Notes: generated by a model not told the origin, from the letters alone. A stretch of 64,000 nt of DNA from Bacillus sp. FJAT-26390 (GCF_001682865.1 NZ_MAQX01000011.1:936519-1000518); one strand, 5' to 3'. Shown: positions 33,118 through 42,293, numbered from the stretch's first letter. Made by a program: numbers and translations.

Positions 33118-36113
33118 GGACTGTCGCCTCCTTTTGAAGCTGCCTGATCGGTAGATTCGTCGTTTAAGCCAAACTCCTCGCGCTTCTTGCGCAATTCCTT
33201 ATCGATTTCCTTAACGCCTTCCTCCACCGCTTCACGCGGTATTTTGCCGTTCAATACAATTTGGTTCCAAATATTCGCGATATGCCTTGTCGTGTAGTAA
33301 CCGCCAATCACAACCTCGCGCTCCTTGAACCATTCCCACTGCTCGAGAATCGCGTCAATATCGGAGGACTGCCATGGCATGCGCTGCAGAGCCTCGATAT
33401 TAGCGGTATTCCAGCGCGCCTCAACGCCAAGCAGCGCTTCGAGCTCGGAGCCGAATCTTTCCTGCGTATCGGCACTGGTCCACCATTTCAGAAACGCCCA
33501 AGATTGGTCCTTCATATCGGTGTCTTTGAAAATCATGCCCGTTTGTGCGAGACCTCCGGTTGAACGGTTAATTTGTCCGTCCTCTTGCTTGATGCCTGGC
33601 ATTGGCTTCATGCCCCACCAGCCGGTAAGCTCCGGCGCCGCTGTCGAGAGCAGCACGTACGTCGAGTAATCCGCCACCCCGATCGGCATTTCACCGGAGC
33701 GGAAACGGTTATAGAAATCGGCCTGCTTCGAAATTTTAAAGTTGGTGAATAGTCCCGTCCACAGCTTGAAAGCCTCCATCGCCTCAGGCGAATCAAGGTT
33801 CGAGTATTTGCCGTCTTCCCGGTAGAACTCGCTGTTTTGCTGGAACAGGAACGGCGCGAATTCATTGATCGCAAGCGCCGGGTTGTTCGGGGCATGCGGG
33901 TAGAAGAAGTCCATCCCGTTTTGCTGCAAAATCGGAATGAGATCCATCACTTCCTGCCACGTTTCCGGAATTTGATCCTCTTTGATGCCTAGCTGCTGCA
34001 TAATGTCCTTGCGGTAGAACAGCATATTGAAGTTTTGATTTTCCGGAAGAGCGTAGCTGCCGCCGTTATACTTGTAAGGAATAAGCGCGCCCGGCCTGAA
34101 GCGGGCGGCTACCTCGTCGTAATCGTCGTATTCCTCCAAGTTGACCAGCCCGTTACGAACCGCGTAGTCGATCGGAATTTCGCCCTCGACGCCAAGCGCG
34201 ACATCCGGCGCAAGACCGGCCGTGCTCGCAAGCAGCAGCACCTGCATTTGCTGCGCCGGGATCACGTTGACGTTGACCTTAATGCCCGTCTCCGTCGTAA
34301 AGTCCTCATCAATCATTTGCTTGATGATATCGACCCAATCGCGGCCTCTGGCTACCCAGACGTCCAGCACCTTCTCGTCTTCATACACGTTGCCGATGCC
34401 ACCGTAATTTTTCGTAAAGGAGCTCGTGAAGTCGTAAACCATCGTGCCTGTTCTAGCCAGCCACCCCGCAGCCGGAGTCGGCCAAGCGGTATCTGGCGAT
34501 TTGATGATCAGATAATCGAGCAGCAGGCTTTGCTTGCTTAGCCCGTTCACCCATGTGCCAAGCGAAGCCTGCAAATCATTGAATTGCAGCATCCGGCCAG
34601 GAATCGATGTCGTTTCTTTAGACATGCTCAGGAGCACATCGCGCGCCTCGTAGAGCGTGCTGACCTCCGAGCTGCCTTCATCAACGCCAAGCGCGTACAG
34701 ACCTTTGATCGTCTCATCGAAGCTTTTTGCCATGAGCTGCAGGCGCGGCACTAGGTTTGCAATATTTTGCTCCAAGCGCCAGTCGCCGTTCGGATCGGGA
34801 TTTGTTCCCGTTACTTGGATAACCTCACGGCCGAGCAGCGACATTTTGCGGGTCGTGTCGGTAACCGTTTCAAGCATCCGCCCAAGCGCCCCGACCTGCA
34901 CTTCCATTCGAATCGTATGCTTGCCCTTCTCTAGATAATAGAGATAAGGCTCTTTGCTCTGGCTATCGCCGCCAAATTTTGAAATTTGGAACTCCGACTT
35001 ATAAGGGAAAGAGATTTCGTTCATTTCTTTAAAAGGAAGCTCGCCGTCAATCGTAACGGTACGCTGCGTCGGCATGCCGTTCAGGAACCATTGTCCATAC
35101 CGGGCGCCGATTTCGTACAAGCCGCTCTCCGGCACCTCAACTTCCCATTCCGCCCACTGCCCGCCTGTCCGCCAGCTCGCGCCGCCGAACGTATTAAGCA
35201 CGATCGAATCCTTTTTGAACGGCTCCGTAGCCGGTTCACGGTCCTCGATGCGCTTCAGCGTCGGATCGGACTTCAAGGTTGACAGCTCGGCTTGCACTTT
35301 AATGAGCTGGCCTGCCGTTTTCTTGTACCCCTTCTGCTCGTACTCGCCAGCGACCTCGGCGTAAGCCCGCACATGCTTTGGCGAATAAATATCGATTTGC
35401 CCGATTGCCGCAGGCTCGCGAACCGCTTGAAGGCGAAGCGTATGCTTGCCCTTCGTCAAATAGAAACGGAACGGCTCGTACGTCTTGCCCTCCGCATCGC
35501 GGAAATCGCGGTATTGCCAGCCCGCCGCCTCTTCCCTGCGCGGGTTGAATTCATTGCCTTGATTATCGAACCAAGGCTCGCCGGCTTCCTTCCACATCCG
35601 CTGGAATTCCAGTTTTTTTGCTTGGTAGAACGGATATTTGCCATCGATTTGCACGCTCCGCACGATGGATGAGCGCTTGCCCTCCATCGCATAATAGCTC
35701 ATGCCCATTTGATAATAGCCATCCTGCGGCACCTCAAAGGCATAATCCGCCCAGCTGTCCTCATCGATTAGCGCGAGTGTTTCGCCCGCTAGATCGCCGA
35801 GCCCGGATACCATCCGAGTTCCCGATTCGCTGATCGCCAAATAATCAGCGGAAGAAAGCGTGACGCTGTAATCCGAAGTATCCGCCGCGCCCTGCTCGTT
35901 CCAGCTGTCTACATATTTATTAAAAGACGGCTCCAGCTTGCTGCTGGCGTCTTCACCTTCCAAAATGGACGATTCATCGATTCCTGCTTCCAGTGCAATG
36001 CCAGCCATTGCATCATCGTTGTAGCCTCTTGAATTGTTCCACCATAAGAAGAAACAGAGCAATGCGGCAATGACAATCAATGTTACTTTATACTTGCTTA
36101 GCCAACGAATCAC
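33114..36113 (-). CDS. Giant membrane-anchored solute-binding protein fused to carbohydrate-binding-like modules
   Basis: About 999 residues, roughly twice the usual size for an ABC solute-binding protein. An N-terminal signal-anchor (VTLIVIAALLCFFLWW) is followed by two similar beta-sandwich modules (about 90-230 and 260-420: YAFEVPQDGYYQMGMSYYAM and AEWEVEVPESGLYEIGARYG, each ending in FYLTKGKHTLRL / YYLEKGKHTIRM). A helical linker comes next, then a family 1 extracellular binding domain (from about 590: NVNVIPAQQMQVLLLAS, APDVALGVEGEIPIDYA, WTSADTQERFGS). The GTG at 36113 has AAGGGGGT 8 nt upstream. The modules resemble CBM6/35-type sandwiches and may hold polymer at the transporter. Confidence 0.8.
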   Translation of the reverse strand: MIRWLSKYKVTLIVIAALLCFFLWWNNSRGYNDDAMAGIALEAGIDESSILEGEDASSKLEPSFNKYVDSWNEQGAADTSDYSVTLSSADYLAISESGTRMVSGLGDLAGETLALIDEDSWADYAFEVPQDGYYQMGMSYYAMEGKRSSIVRSVQIDGKYPFYQAKKLEFQRMWKEAGEPWFDNQGNEFNPRREEAAGWQYRDFRDAEGKTYEPFRFYLTKGKHTLRLQAVREPAAIGQIDIYSPKHVRAYAEVAGEYEQKGYKKTAGQLIKVQAELSTLKSDPTLKRIEDREPATEPFKKDSIVLNTFGGASWRTGGQWAEWEVEVPESGLYEIGARYGQWFLNGMPTQRTVTIDGELPFKEMNEISFPYKSEFQISKFGGDSQSKEPYLYYLEKGKHTIRMEVQVGALGRMLETVTDTTRKMSLLGREVIQVTGTNPDPNGDWRLEQNIANLVPRLQLMAKSFDETIKGLYALGVDEGSSEVSTLYEARDVLLSMSKETTSIPGRMLQFNDLQASLGTWVNGLSKQSLLLDYLIIKSPDTAWPTPAAGWLARTGTMVYDFTSSFTKNYGGIGNVYEDEKVLDVWVARGRDWVDIIKQMIDEDFTTETGIKVNVNVIPAQQMQVLLLASTAGLAPDVALGVEGEIPIDYAVRNGLVNLEEYDDYDEVAARFRPGALIPYKYNGGSYALPENQNFNMLFYRKDIMQQLGIKEDQIPETWQEVMDLIPILQQNGMDFFYPHAPNNPALAINEFAPFLFQQNSEFYREDGKYSNLDSPEAMEAFKLWTGLFTNFKISKQADFYNRFRSGEMPIGVADYSTYVLLSTAAPELTGWWGMKPMPGIKQEDGQINRSTGGLAQTGMIFKDTDMKDQSWAFLKWWTSADTQERFGSELEALLGVEARWNTANIEALQRMPWQSSDIDAILEQWEWFKEREVVIGGYYTTRHIANIWNQIVLNGKIPREAVEEGVKEIDKELRKKREEFGLNDESTDQAASKGGDSP

Positions 36114-36219
36114 CAAGGAGCACCCCCTTGCCATACTAGCGTAAACGGCTGACGTCATCCTCAGGTGGCGCAGCTATCGTTTCGCGATGAAAGTTAGAAT
36201 TTGTTTTTTGCATTAAAAT

Positions 36220-36254
36220 GCCGAATCATCCTTGATGAGGAAGGATGATTCGGC
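36220..36254 (-). terminator. Hairpin between the first binding protein and the rest of the operon
   Basis: GCCGAATCATCCTT and its complement AAGGATGATTCGGC (here split by a 6-7 nt loop) make a strong stem followed on the minus strand by ATTTTAATG. The weak T-run suggests partial read-through or mRNA stabilisation, so the binding protein would be made in excess over the membrane components. Confidence 0.7.
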
Positions 36255-36284
36255 CCGAGCAGAAGCGATCGTTGACGCAGCCAG

Positions 36285-37706
36285 CTACTGCTGAAGCTCT
36301 TTGAGCAGTTTTTCCTTCTCCGCCTTCAGCTTGTTCTCGATGTTTTCTTGCGTTTGCTGAATGGCTGTTTTCGAGTCGATATTTTTATCAAGCGCAGCGA
36401 GCACGCCTTCTACCCATAGCGGCCACGCCAAACCGTCAAGGCGCGTGAAGCGTCTCACCGGAATCAAGCTTGCAAGCTCATTGTAGAACTTGTAATCCTC
36501 TTGATCGCCGAGATAAGGATTCGTATGCGCAAGGTACCATTCTTGGCTCGTAATATGCTTGTAGTCCGGTTGGACGGATTGCTCGATCCAGAGCTTCCAT
36601 GCCGCTTCTGAGGTCGTAATGAACTCTACGAATGCCCATGCCGCATCTTTGTTGCCGCTTTGCGAAGGAATAACGAAGGTCGAGCCGCCCATGCCTACAT
36701 TCAAGCCAAATGGCATAGTCGTAGCTTTCCATTTGCCTTTTTGATCCGGGAAGTTGATTTCGAGGTCGCGCGCGCCATAAGTTCCCGCTACATACATCGG
36801 AGACTCGCCTTTTTTCACGCGCTGCTTGCCTTTATCGCTGTAAATGCCGTCATGCGGAGCAATCTTGAGCTGGTTGACCTGCTTCGAAATATCAAGGAAT
36901 TTCACGAATTCATCGGTGTTTCGAACCCAGTTCATTTCGCTGTCGAAGTAGCCAAGCGAATCGCCTAACCAGTGAACCGGTGAATCGCGCCATTCCATCG
37001 AATACTTGCCGTTTGCTTTCAAGGTTTGGGCAAGCGTGAAGAAATTGTCTGGATCTTGAATGTACTCGCCAAGCTCTACGGGATCAGAGGGCAAGCCAAG
37101 CTCTTCAAAAATATCTGCGCGGTAATACGTGACGGCTGGCGTAACATCCCACGGCATGCCAAGCAATTTGCTGCCGTCGATGGAAGACCAGCGGTTCCAG
37201 TTGTACTCCGACACTAGGCTTTGATATTTGCCGGCGTCATATTGCGGTTGAAGCAAATCCTCTAGTACGTTTCCTGTGCTGTAGCGCGTAAATTGGCCTT
37301 GCTCGACAAGCGCCACATCCGGTGCGCCTTTGCCTGCCGCGAGCGTCGTTTGCAGCTTATCGTGCAAATCAGCAAACGGCACAAAAATCGTTTTCAGCTT
37401 AATGTTCGGATACGCCTCGTTGAACGCCTTTTGAAGCGCAGCGTCCTTCTCTTTGTTGTCAAGGAATGTCCAGAACGTCACTTCACCGGAAATCGATGGA
37501 TCGATGGCCGATTTGACCGTCCCGTCATCCGGCTCGGCATTTTCGGCTCCGCCATCGTTTGTTGCGGTTTCCTTATTGCCCCCGGCATTCGCAGGCGTCG
37601 TTTCTTTGCCGTTGTTCACGGTGTTTGTACCTGCTCCGCTTGAGCAAGCCGTAATAAGCATGATAAGTGCCAACATAAAAATGAAAGTGCTTGCAACCTT
37701 TTTCAT
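36285..37706 (-). CDS. Extracellular sugar-binding lipoprotein of an ABC transporter
   Basis: A 473-residue family 1 solute-binding protein. The signal peptide ends with lipobox LITAC (Cys21), followed by a Gly/Asn/Glu-rich flexible linker to about residue 60. The binding fold shows GEVTFWTFLDNKEKDAALQKAF, GAPDVALVEQG, LGMPWDVTPAVTYYRADIFE and KDAAWAFVEFI. It delivers sugar to one of the two downstream permease pairs. GGAGG is 8 nt upstream of the ATG. It is the first gene of the operon after a leader of more than 400 nt. Confidence 0.88.
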   Translation of the reverse strand: MKKVASTFIFMLALIMLITACSSGAGTNTVNNGKETTPANAGGNKETATNDGGAENAEPDDGTVKSAIDPSISGEVTFWTFLDNKEKDAALQKAFNEAYPNIKLKTIFVPFADLHDKLQTTLAAGKGAPDVALVEQGQFTRYSTGNVLEDLLQPQYDAGKYQSLVSEYNWNRWSSIDGSKLLGMPWDVTPAVTYYRADIFEELGLPSDPVELGEYIQDPDNFFTLAQTLKANGKYSMEWRDSPVHWLGDSLGYFDSEMNWVRNTDEFVKFLDISKQVNQLKIAPHDGIYSDKGKQRVKKGESPMYVAGTYGARDLEINFPDQKGKWKATTMPFGLNVGMGGSTFVIPSQSGNKDAAWAFVEFITTSEAAWKLWIEQSVQPDYKHITSQEWYLAHTNPYLGDQEDYKFYNELASLIPVRRFTRLDGLAWPLWVEGVLAALDKNIDSKTAIQQTQENIENKLKAEKEKLLKELQQ

Positions 37707-37732
37707 CTAAAAATCCTCCCTCGCATTTTTAA

Positions 37733-37746
37733 ATAAAGCGTTTACA
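37733..37746 (-). promoter_or_regulatory. cre-like CcpA site
   Basis: Minus strand TGTAAACGCTTTAT matches the cre consensus TGWAANCGNTNWCA in 12 of 14 positions. It lies 27 bp upstream of the binding-protein start, so carbon catabolite repression of the operon is plausible. Confidence 0.5.
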
Positions 37747-38285
37747 TTTAATCTCTTAAACGATATAGTCATTAGTACCTTTCACTGTTTGCCGTGACGG
37801 GTGCAATCACTACGTTTAACACATTTGTTAATCGGACCTAACCGCTTAGATGAAGCACTGAAACTTTCTTTTTGTCTTACATGCTGTTATGACTCCCTTT
37901 AATGATCAGCAGCATAAAACGCAAACGGCTTACTGCCTGTAAAACGGCCGTTTTGCTTCTAAGGATAAGCAGCCAATGCGTACAGCTAATTTGCATGCTT
38001 ATCTTTTAATCATTTTGTTAACCGTAAAGTCGGCCATGAGCTTAGACCCTCATAATAACCTTAACTTTATTCGGTTTTCGCTTCACCTCCACAAGAATTA
38101 ACTAATATATTAATCAATTAATAGTTTTATTACATGATTAGTTTAACATGGATTTTTAGGTTTTCAAGCCCTAATTTGGGTTTCTTTCAATTTTTCTAGT
38201 AAGCGTTTTCCACTGTATTTGGCATAGCTCCTGAGAAACCGCGTAACGACGGGATATTTCCCATTTTTCTCCTTTCGGAATAAAA

Positions 38286-38312
38286 CAAAAAAATCACCCT
38301 CTTGGGGTGATT
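38286..38312 (-). terminator. Terminator after the small membrane protein gene
   Basis: Minus strand AATCACCCC-AAGA-GGGTGATT followed by TTTTTG. It lies 66 bp after the stop of the 60-residue ORF, which supports that ORF as a real gene. Confidence 0.75.
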
Positions 38313-38377
38313 AGTATTTTTGTAAATGAATATAGGATTTAAATCGCAAGTCACAGCCTCTTCCCTACCAAAATCCG

Positions 38378-38560
38378 CTAACTTAATTGCTCTTGTTTTT
38401 TCTTTTTGTAGCAATGCCTGATTAAATCCACCGCAGCACTCAAAATCACTAATAGAACCGATTGCAATAATGGCTTAACTAAGCTTGATTGATCATAGAT
38501 AAAGTAAGCTATTACAAAGTTCCCTATGAAAATAAAGAAGTAGCCCAATATTTTAATCAT
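38378..38560 (-). CDS. Small two-helix membrane protein
   Basis: A 60-residue hypothetical protein. Two hydrophobic helices (ILGYFFIFIGNFVIAYFIY and LLQSVLLVILSAAVDLI) are separated by a short polar loop, and the tail is basic (HCYKKKKQEQ). There is no family I can name. The ribosome site is weak (AAAAGAG adjacent to the ATG). The nearby terminator and typical small membrane protein composition support it; it could also be chance. Confidence 0.45.
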   Translation of the reverse strand: MIKILGYFFIFIGNFVIAYFIYDQSSLVKPLLQSVLLVILSAAVDLIRHCYKKKKQEQLS

Positions 38561-38712
38561 CTCTTTTCAGGTCTAAGGTTCTATTGCCGAAGATCGGTAA
38601 TCGCATCCCATAAATTTATAATAAGGGAAAAATTTGAAGTTTACTGTAGTTCAAAAGTATTGTTGACTTGAATGGGTAAAAGAATTCGTGGACAAGGCTT
38701 CGGCCTCAACAT

Positions 38713-38746
38713 AAAAAAAATCCCGATGAATTCTACATCATCGGGA
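38713..38746 (-). terminator. Terminator of the copA-lipoprotein operon
   Basis: Minus strand TCCCGATGAT-GTAGA-ATTCATCGGGA stem followed by TTTTTTT. Confidence 0.9.
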
Positions 38747-38784
38747 CTGACTGTAGCCGTTCCACTCTTTTGATCACTGGAAAC

Positions 38785-39738
38785 TTACTTTATCTCCACC
38801 GTAAATGGAACGATAAACGACTTGCCGCCGCGTTGAAATTGACCCCATATTTTATACATGCCCGGCTCCGGGAAGCTGGTCGAGAACTCGGCAGTTGGAC
38901 CGCTCTCATTGCCGTCCTTCGGATGGACATGCAAATAACGGTTCAAATTTTCGCTCAAGATGACGACATGTCCAATAGCTCCTAGGTAAGGCTCCAGATC
39001 GGTAATCGGCTTCTTCGTTTTTGCATCGTTTAGCGTAAAGATTAAATCCGCCTCTTGCCCCGATTTGAGGGTCGATATGTCCAGTGAAGCGCTAACTCCG
39101 TCTACCTCTTTCGTTAGTGTTGCATCCTTCACCAGCGGCTGTGCGGCTTGCTGCTTGCCATCTACCTTAAGGAGCGACGTTACCGTCATCTGCGCGGAGC
39201 CTGTCGGAATAAAATCCGCATACAGCTTGTACGAACCGCCTTTAGGGAAGGCGGTCGTTACTTCAAACTTTCCCTTCCCTTTATAATCGGGATGAATATG
39301 GTTGAACGTAGACAAATCCTCGCTTACGACGATAAGATGCATCAGCTTCTCATGATTGACATCGTATTTCTCGATAGGCACTCCAGCCGTGTCAGTTAAG
39401 AGCAGCTCGATCGTTGTCTCTTCGCCCGTTTTTGGTGTTGCCGGCGAATATTGCCATTCCAGCTTCACGTCTGCCTCAGAGCTATTTGCATTCTCAGCTT
39501 TGCCGCCATGCTCGCTATGATTTTCCGCTGCATCATTGCCTGGAGCATTCTTCGCCGCATTAGCTGCATGACCGCTATGTCCGCTCGCCGCTGCCTCGTT
39601 TCCATTTGCTGCTGCATGCTCTGCATGCTCATTTTTCGCTGCACTGCCGCAGCCTGCGGCTAGCAAGCTTAGCACGATTAATGCCGCTGCTGCGGAGCGC
39701 TTGCGATATTTTGTTGTTAGTACCGTTTCCTTCACCAT
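38785..39738 (-). CDS. His-rich lipoprotein of the copper operon (YtkA/FixH-like modules)
   Basis: A 317-residue lipoprotein. Its lipobox LLAAGC gives Cys30. An N-terminal region (about 35-85) is rich in His, Asn, Ala and Gly (EHAEHAAANGNEAAASGHSG, ENHSEHGGK), as expected for copper binding. Two similar beta-sandwich modules follow, each with a His motif: HLIVVSEDLSTFNHIHPDY and HVVILSENLNRYLHVHPKD. Positioned 4 bp after copA and before the operon terminator, it probably traps Cu+ at the outer membrane face after CopA export. The exact mechanism is inferred. Confidence 0.8.
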   Translation of the reverse strand: MVKETVLTTKYRKRSAAAALIVLSLLAAGCGSAAKNEHAEHAAANGNEAAASGHSGHAANAAKNAPGNDAAENHSEHGGKAENANSSEADVKLEWQYSPATPKTGEETTIELLLTDTAGVPIEKYDVNHEKLMHLIVVSEDLSTFNHIHPDYKGKGKFEVTTAFPKGGSYKLYADFIPTGSAQMTVTSLLKVDGKQQAAQPLVKDATLTKEVDGVSASLDISTLKSGQEADLIFTLNDAKTKKPITDLEPYLGAIGHVVILSENLNRYLHVHPKDGNESGPTAEFSTSFPEPGMYKIWGQFQRGGKSFIVPFTVEIK

Positions 39739-39742
39739 TACA

Positions 39743-41956
39743 TTATCTCATCCTTTGCAGCCTAAGCGCATTCAGTACAACGGATACCGAGCTTAACGCC
39801 ATCGCGGCTCCCGCCAGCCATGGGGCAAGAAAACCGGCTGCGGCAATCGGTATGCCGATCACGTTGTACGCGAGCGCCCAGAACAAATTTTGTTTGATAT
39901 TGGCCATCGTTACCCTGCTCATCCGAATCGCATCTGCGATACTGTTCAAATCGCCGCGCATTAGCGTTATATCCGCAGCTTCGATCGCCACGTCAGTGCC
40001 CCCGCCAATCGCCATCCCGATATCGGCTGCTACAAGTGCCGGCGCATCGTTCATTCCATCGCCTACCATGGCGACCTTTCTTCCTTCTGCTTGCAGCTCT
40101 TGCACAGCTTTCGCTTTCTGTTCCGGCAGCACCTCGGCAAGCACGCGGTCAATGCCGACAAGACTTGCGATCGCCTTCGCCGTACGCTCATTGTCGCCAG
40201 TGAGCATGATGACTTCTAATCCCATTTCTTTCAAGCGAGCAACGGCTGCCGCCGACGTTTCCTTGACGGTATCGGCTACGGCAACGAGGCCAGCGTATTT
40301 TCCATTAACGGCAATGAGCATTACCGTCTTGCCTTCCGTTTCCAGCTGCTGCTGTTCTTCCCTTACCGATTCGATATCAACGCCATGCTTCTCCATCAGC
40401 TTCCGGGTGCCTACTAACAATTGTTGGCCTTCTACCTGCGCTTCAATCCCAAAGCCCGGCACCGCCTCGAACTGTTCTGCACTGGGCAGGTCGATTCCCC
40501 GAGCCGCAATGCCTGCTACGAGCGCTTCCGCAACCGGATGCTCCGAGCTTCTCTCTGCCGCGCCAACCCAGCTCAGCAGCTTCGCCTCGTCGAAGCCAGC
40601 CGCCACTCTAGCATCGGTTAACTCTGGTTTGCCTTTCGTAACCGTACCGGTTTTGTCCAGCACAACCGTATCAATATGATGCGTGCTCTCCAAATGTTCC
40701 CCGCCCTTGAACAACACGCCAAGCTCAGCCGCTCTTCCCGAGCCAGCCATAATAGAGGTTGGCGTTGCAAGACCAAGCGCGCAAGGACAAGCGATAACTA
40801 GAACGGCAATCGCCTTCTCCAGCGCATTCCCAATGTCACCGGGCTCTACGAAGAAATACCAGACCAAAAAAGCGATTAAAGCCAAAGCCGTTACGATCGG
40901 CACGAATATGCCCGATATTCGGTCCGCTACCCGCTGAATCGGCGCTTTTGAGCCCTGCGCTTCTTCCACCACTCGAATAATTTGCGCGAGTGCCGTCTGC
41001 TTGCCGACTTTTTCCGCTTGCATGCGCATCGCGCCGTTTTTATTGATCGTAGCGCCGATTAACATATCGCCTTGCCGCTTCTCTACCGGCATGCTCTCAC
41101 CGGTCAGCATCGATTCATCAACTGTAGAAGCACCCTCCAGCACGATGCCGTCAACCGGGATTTTGTCGCCTGGCTTCACGATCAGCACATCCCCTGCGAC
41201 TACTTCTTCAATCGCCACGCGCTGCTCAGAGCCGTCCCGAATCACGATAGCCGTCTGGGCTTGCAATCCCATAAGCGTCTTGATCGCTTCGGATGATCTT
41301 CCTTTCGCTAATGCTTCCAGCAGCTTGCCAAGCACAATCAGCGTGATCAGCACGGCGCTCGTTTCGTAATAAAGCTCGACCTCGTGCGCGCCATGTCCCG
41401 TCTGGCTTAATGTTTGCAGCGTTACGTAGAGACTATAGAAGAAAGCAGCCGAAGTGCCAAGCGCCACAAGCACATCCATGTTGGCAGATCCGTTGCGCAG
41501 CGCTTTGAAGGCTCCTACATAAAACGGCCACCCGATTATGAACTGGACAGGGGCAGCTAATGCCAGCTGAAACCAAGCGTTCATAAACAATTCCGGCACC
41601 GGAATGAAGTCAGTGAACGTGAAATGCCCAGCCATCGCCCACAGCAGCGGCAGTGAAAGGAGGATCGCAACGCCAAGGCGCAGCTGCTGCATTCTTATTT
41701 CACGTTTTTTGTAGTCGCCTGCGCTCTCATCCGAATCATCGGCAAGCTTGATCGTGCCATATCCCAAATCTTTAATCTTGTTCTCAAGCTTCGCATCATC
41801 CATGATTTGCGGGTCATAACTGACGGAAGCACGCTCTAATGCCAAATTCACGTTCGCTTCCACGCTGTCCATCCGGTTGAGTCCCTTCTCAATCCGATTG
41901 GCGCACGCTGCGCAGGTCATTCCTGTAATTTGAATCGTCGTCTGTACTTTATCCAT
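39743..41956 (-). CDS. copA: Copper-exporting P1B-type ATPase (CopA)
   Basis: A 737-residue ATPase that pumps Cu+ out of the cytoplasm. One N-terminal heavy-metal domain carries GMTCAAC (Cys15/Cys18); Bacillus CopA usually has two. The membrane metal site CPC is at residues 390-392 ([13 protein letters not shown]), the phosphorylated Asp434 is in DKTGT, the actuator loop is TGES, the HP motif is [10 protein letters not shown] and the hinge is [12 protein letters not shown]. The C-terminal helix [15 protein letters not shown] (MxxSS) completes the Cu+ signature. It has its own CsoR-type operator and is separated from csoR-copZ by a terminator. Confidence 0.95.
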   Translation of the reverse strand: MDKVQTTIQITGMTCAACANRIEKGLNRMDSVEANVNLALERASVSYDPQIMDDAKLENKIKDLGYGTIKLADDSDESAGDYKKREIRMQQLRLGVAILLSLPLLWAMAGHFTFTDFIPVPELFMNAWFQLALAAPVQFIIGWPFYVGAFKALRNGSANMDVLVALGTSAAFFYSLYVTLQTLSQTGHGAHEVELYYETSAVLITLIVLGKLLEALAKGRSSEAIKTLMGLQAQTAIVIRDGSEQRVAIEEVVAGDVLIVKPGDKIPVDGIVLEGASTVDESMLTGESMPVEKRQGDMLIGATINKNGAMRMQAEKVGKQTALAQIIRVVEEAQGSKAPIQRVADRISGIFVPIVTALALIAFLVWYFFVEPGDIGNALEKAIAVLVIACPCALGLATPTSIMAGSGRAAELGVLFKGGEHLESTHHIDTVVLDKTGTVTKGKPELTDARVAAGFDEAKLLSWVGAAERSSEHPVAEALVAGIAARGIDLPSAEQFEAVPGFGIEAQVEGQQLLVGTRKLMEKHGVDIESVREEQQQLETEGKTVMLIAVNGKYAGLVAVADTVKETSAAAVARLKEMGLEVIMLTGDNERTAKAIASLVGIDRVLAEVLPEQKAKAVQELQAEGRKVAMVGDGMNDAPALVAADIGMAIGGGTDVAIEAADITLMRGDLNSIADAIRMSRVTMANIKQNLFWALAYNVIGIPIAAAGFLAPWLAGAAMALSSVSVVLNALRLQRMR

Positions 41957-41977
41957 ACTTATTCACCTACCGCACAC

Positions 41978-41994
41978 ATACCCTCACGGGGTAT
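41978..41994 (-). promoter_or_regulatory. CsoR-type operator upstream of copA
   Basis: ATACCCTCACGGGGTAT, the same 17-bp pattern (ATACC...GGGGTAT) found twice upstream of csoR. It lies 22 bp before the copA start, within the promoter or initial transcribed region. Confidence 0.8.
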
Positions 41995-42004
41995 ATTTTA
42001 TTGT

Positions 42005-42033
42005 AAAAAAAGAGAGGCTTACGAAGCCTCTTG
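42005..42033 (-). terminator. Terminator after copZ
   Basis: Minus strand AAGAGGCTT-CGT-AAGCCTCT followed by TTTTTTT. Confidence 0.88.
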
Positions 42034-42075
42034 ATTATTAGCTCATTTACTCATTGTTGCTCGATTGCCTTGCCC

Positions 42076-42276
42076 TTAAACAACGTCGTAGCCTTGATCC
42101 TCGATAGCCGCTTTGACGGCTTCAAGCGTTACCTTTGACTCATCGTATTCAACCGTCACTTTCTTGCTTGCCAAGTCCACCTTGCCTACCGCACCTGCAT
42201 TGCTAACTGCTTTCTCTACCGAGCTCACGCAATGTCCGCATGTCATGCCCTCTACCTTCAATACTGTGTTTGCCAT
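42076..42276 (-). CDS. copZ: Copper chaperone CopZ
   Basis: A 66-residue heavy-metal-associated domain with the Cu+ site GMTCGHC (Cys13/Cys16) and a ferredoxin-like fold with VDLASKKVTVEYDES and AIEDQGYDVV. It delivers Cu+ to CopA and to CsoR. The His within the CxxC loop (GHC) is common in Firmicute CopZ. It lies 17 bp after csoR in the same transcript. Confidence 0.95.
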   Translation of the reverse strand: MANTVLKVEGMTCGHCVSSVEKAVSNAGAVGKVDLASKKVTVEYDESKVTLEAVKAAIEDQGYDVV

Positions 42277-42293
42277 TTTATATTTCCCCTCTC

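Larger units (their letters stand above)
37707..38377 (-). other. Long leader and promoter region of the sugar operon, plus terminator of a small gene
   Basis: From left to right: a cre-like site (37733-37746), an exact palindrome AAAACGGCCGTTTT (37941-37954), a possible 12-codon leader ORF with GAGGG upstream (37999-38037, minus), an AT-rich stretch, and a possible promoter TTGAAA-16 bp-TAAACT (38140-38167). A terminator sits at 38286-38312. No normal-sized gene is present. Confidence 0.5.

Noticed and set aside
38196..38414. 72-residue minus-strand ORF near 38.3 kb
   Set aside because: It runs through the terminator hairpin at 38286-38312 and has no ribosome site.
39606..40679. Plus-strand 357-residue ORF opposite copA
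   Set aside because: Ser/Ala/Thr-rich complement of the copA reading frame; copA itself has all P-type ATPase motifs.
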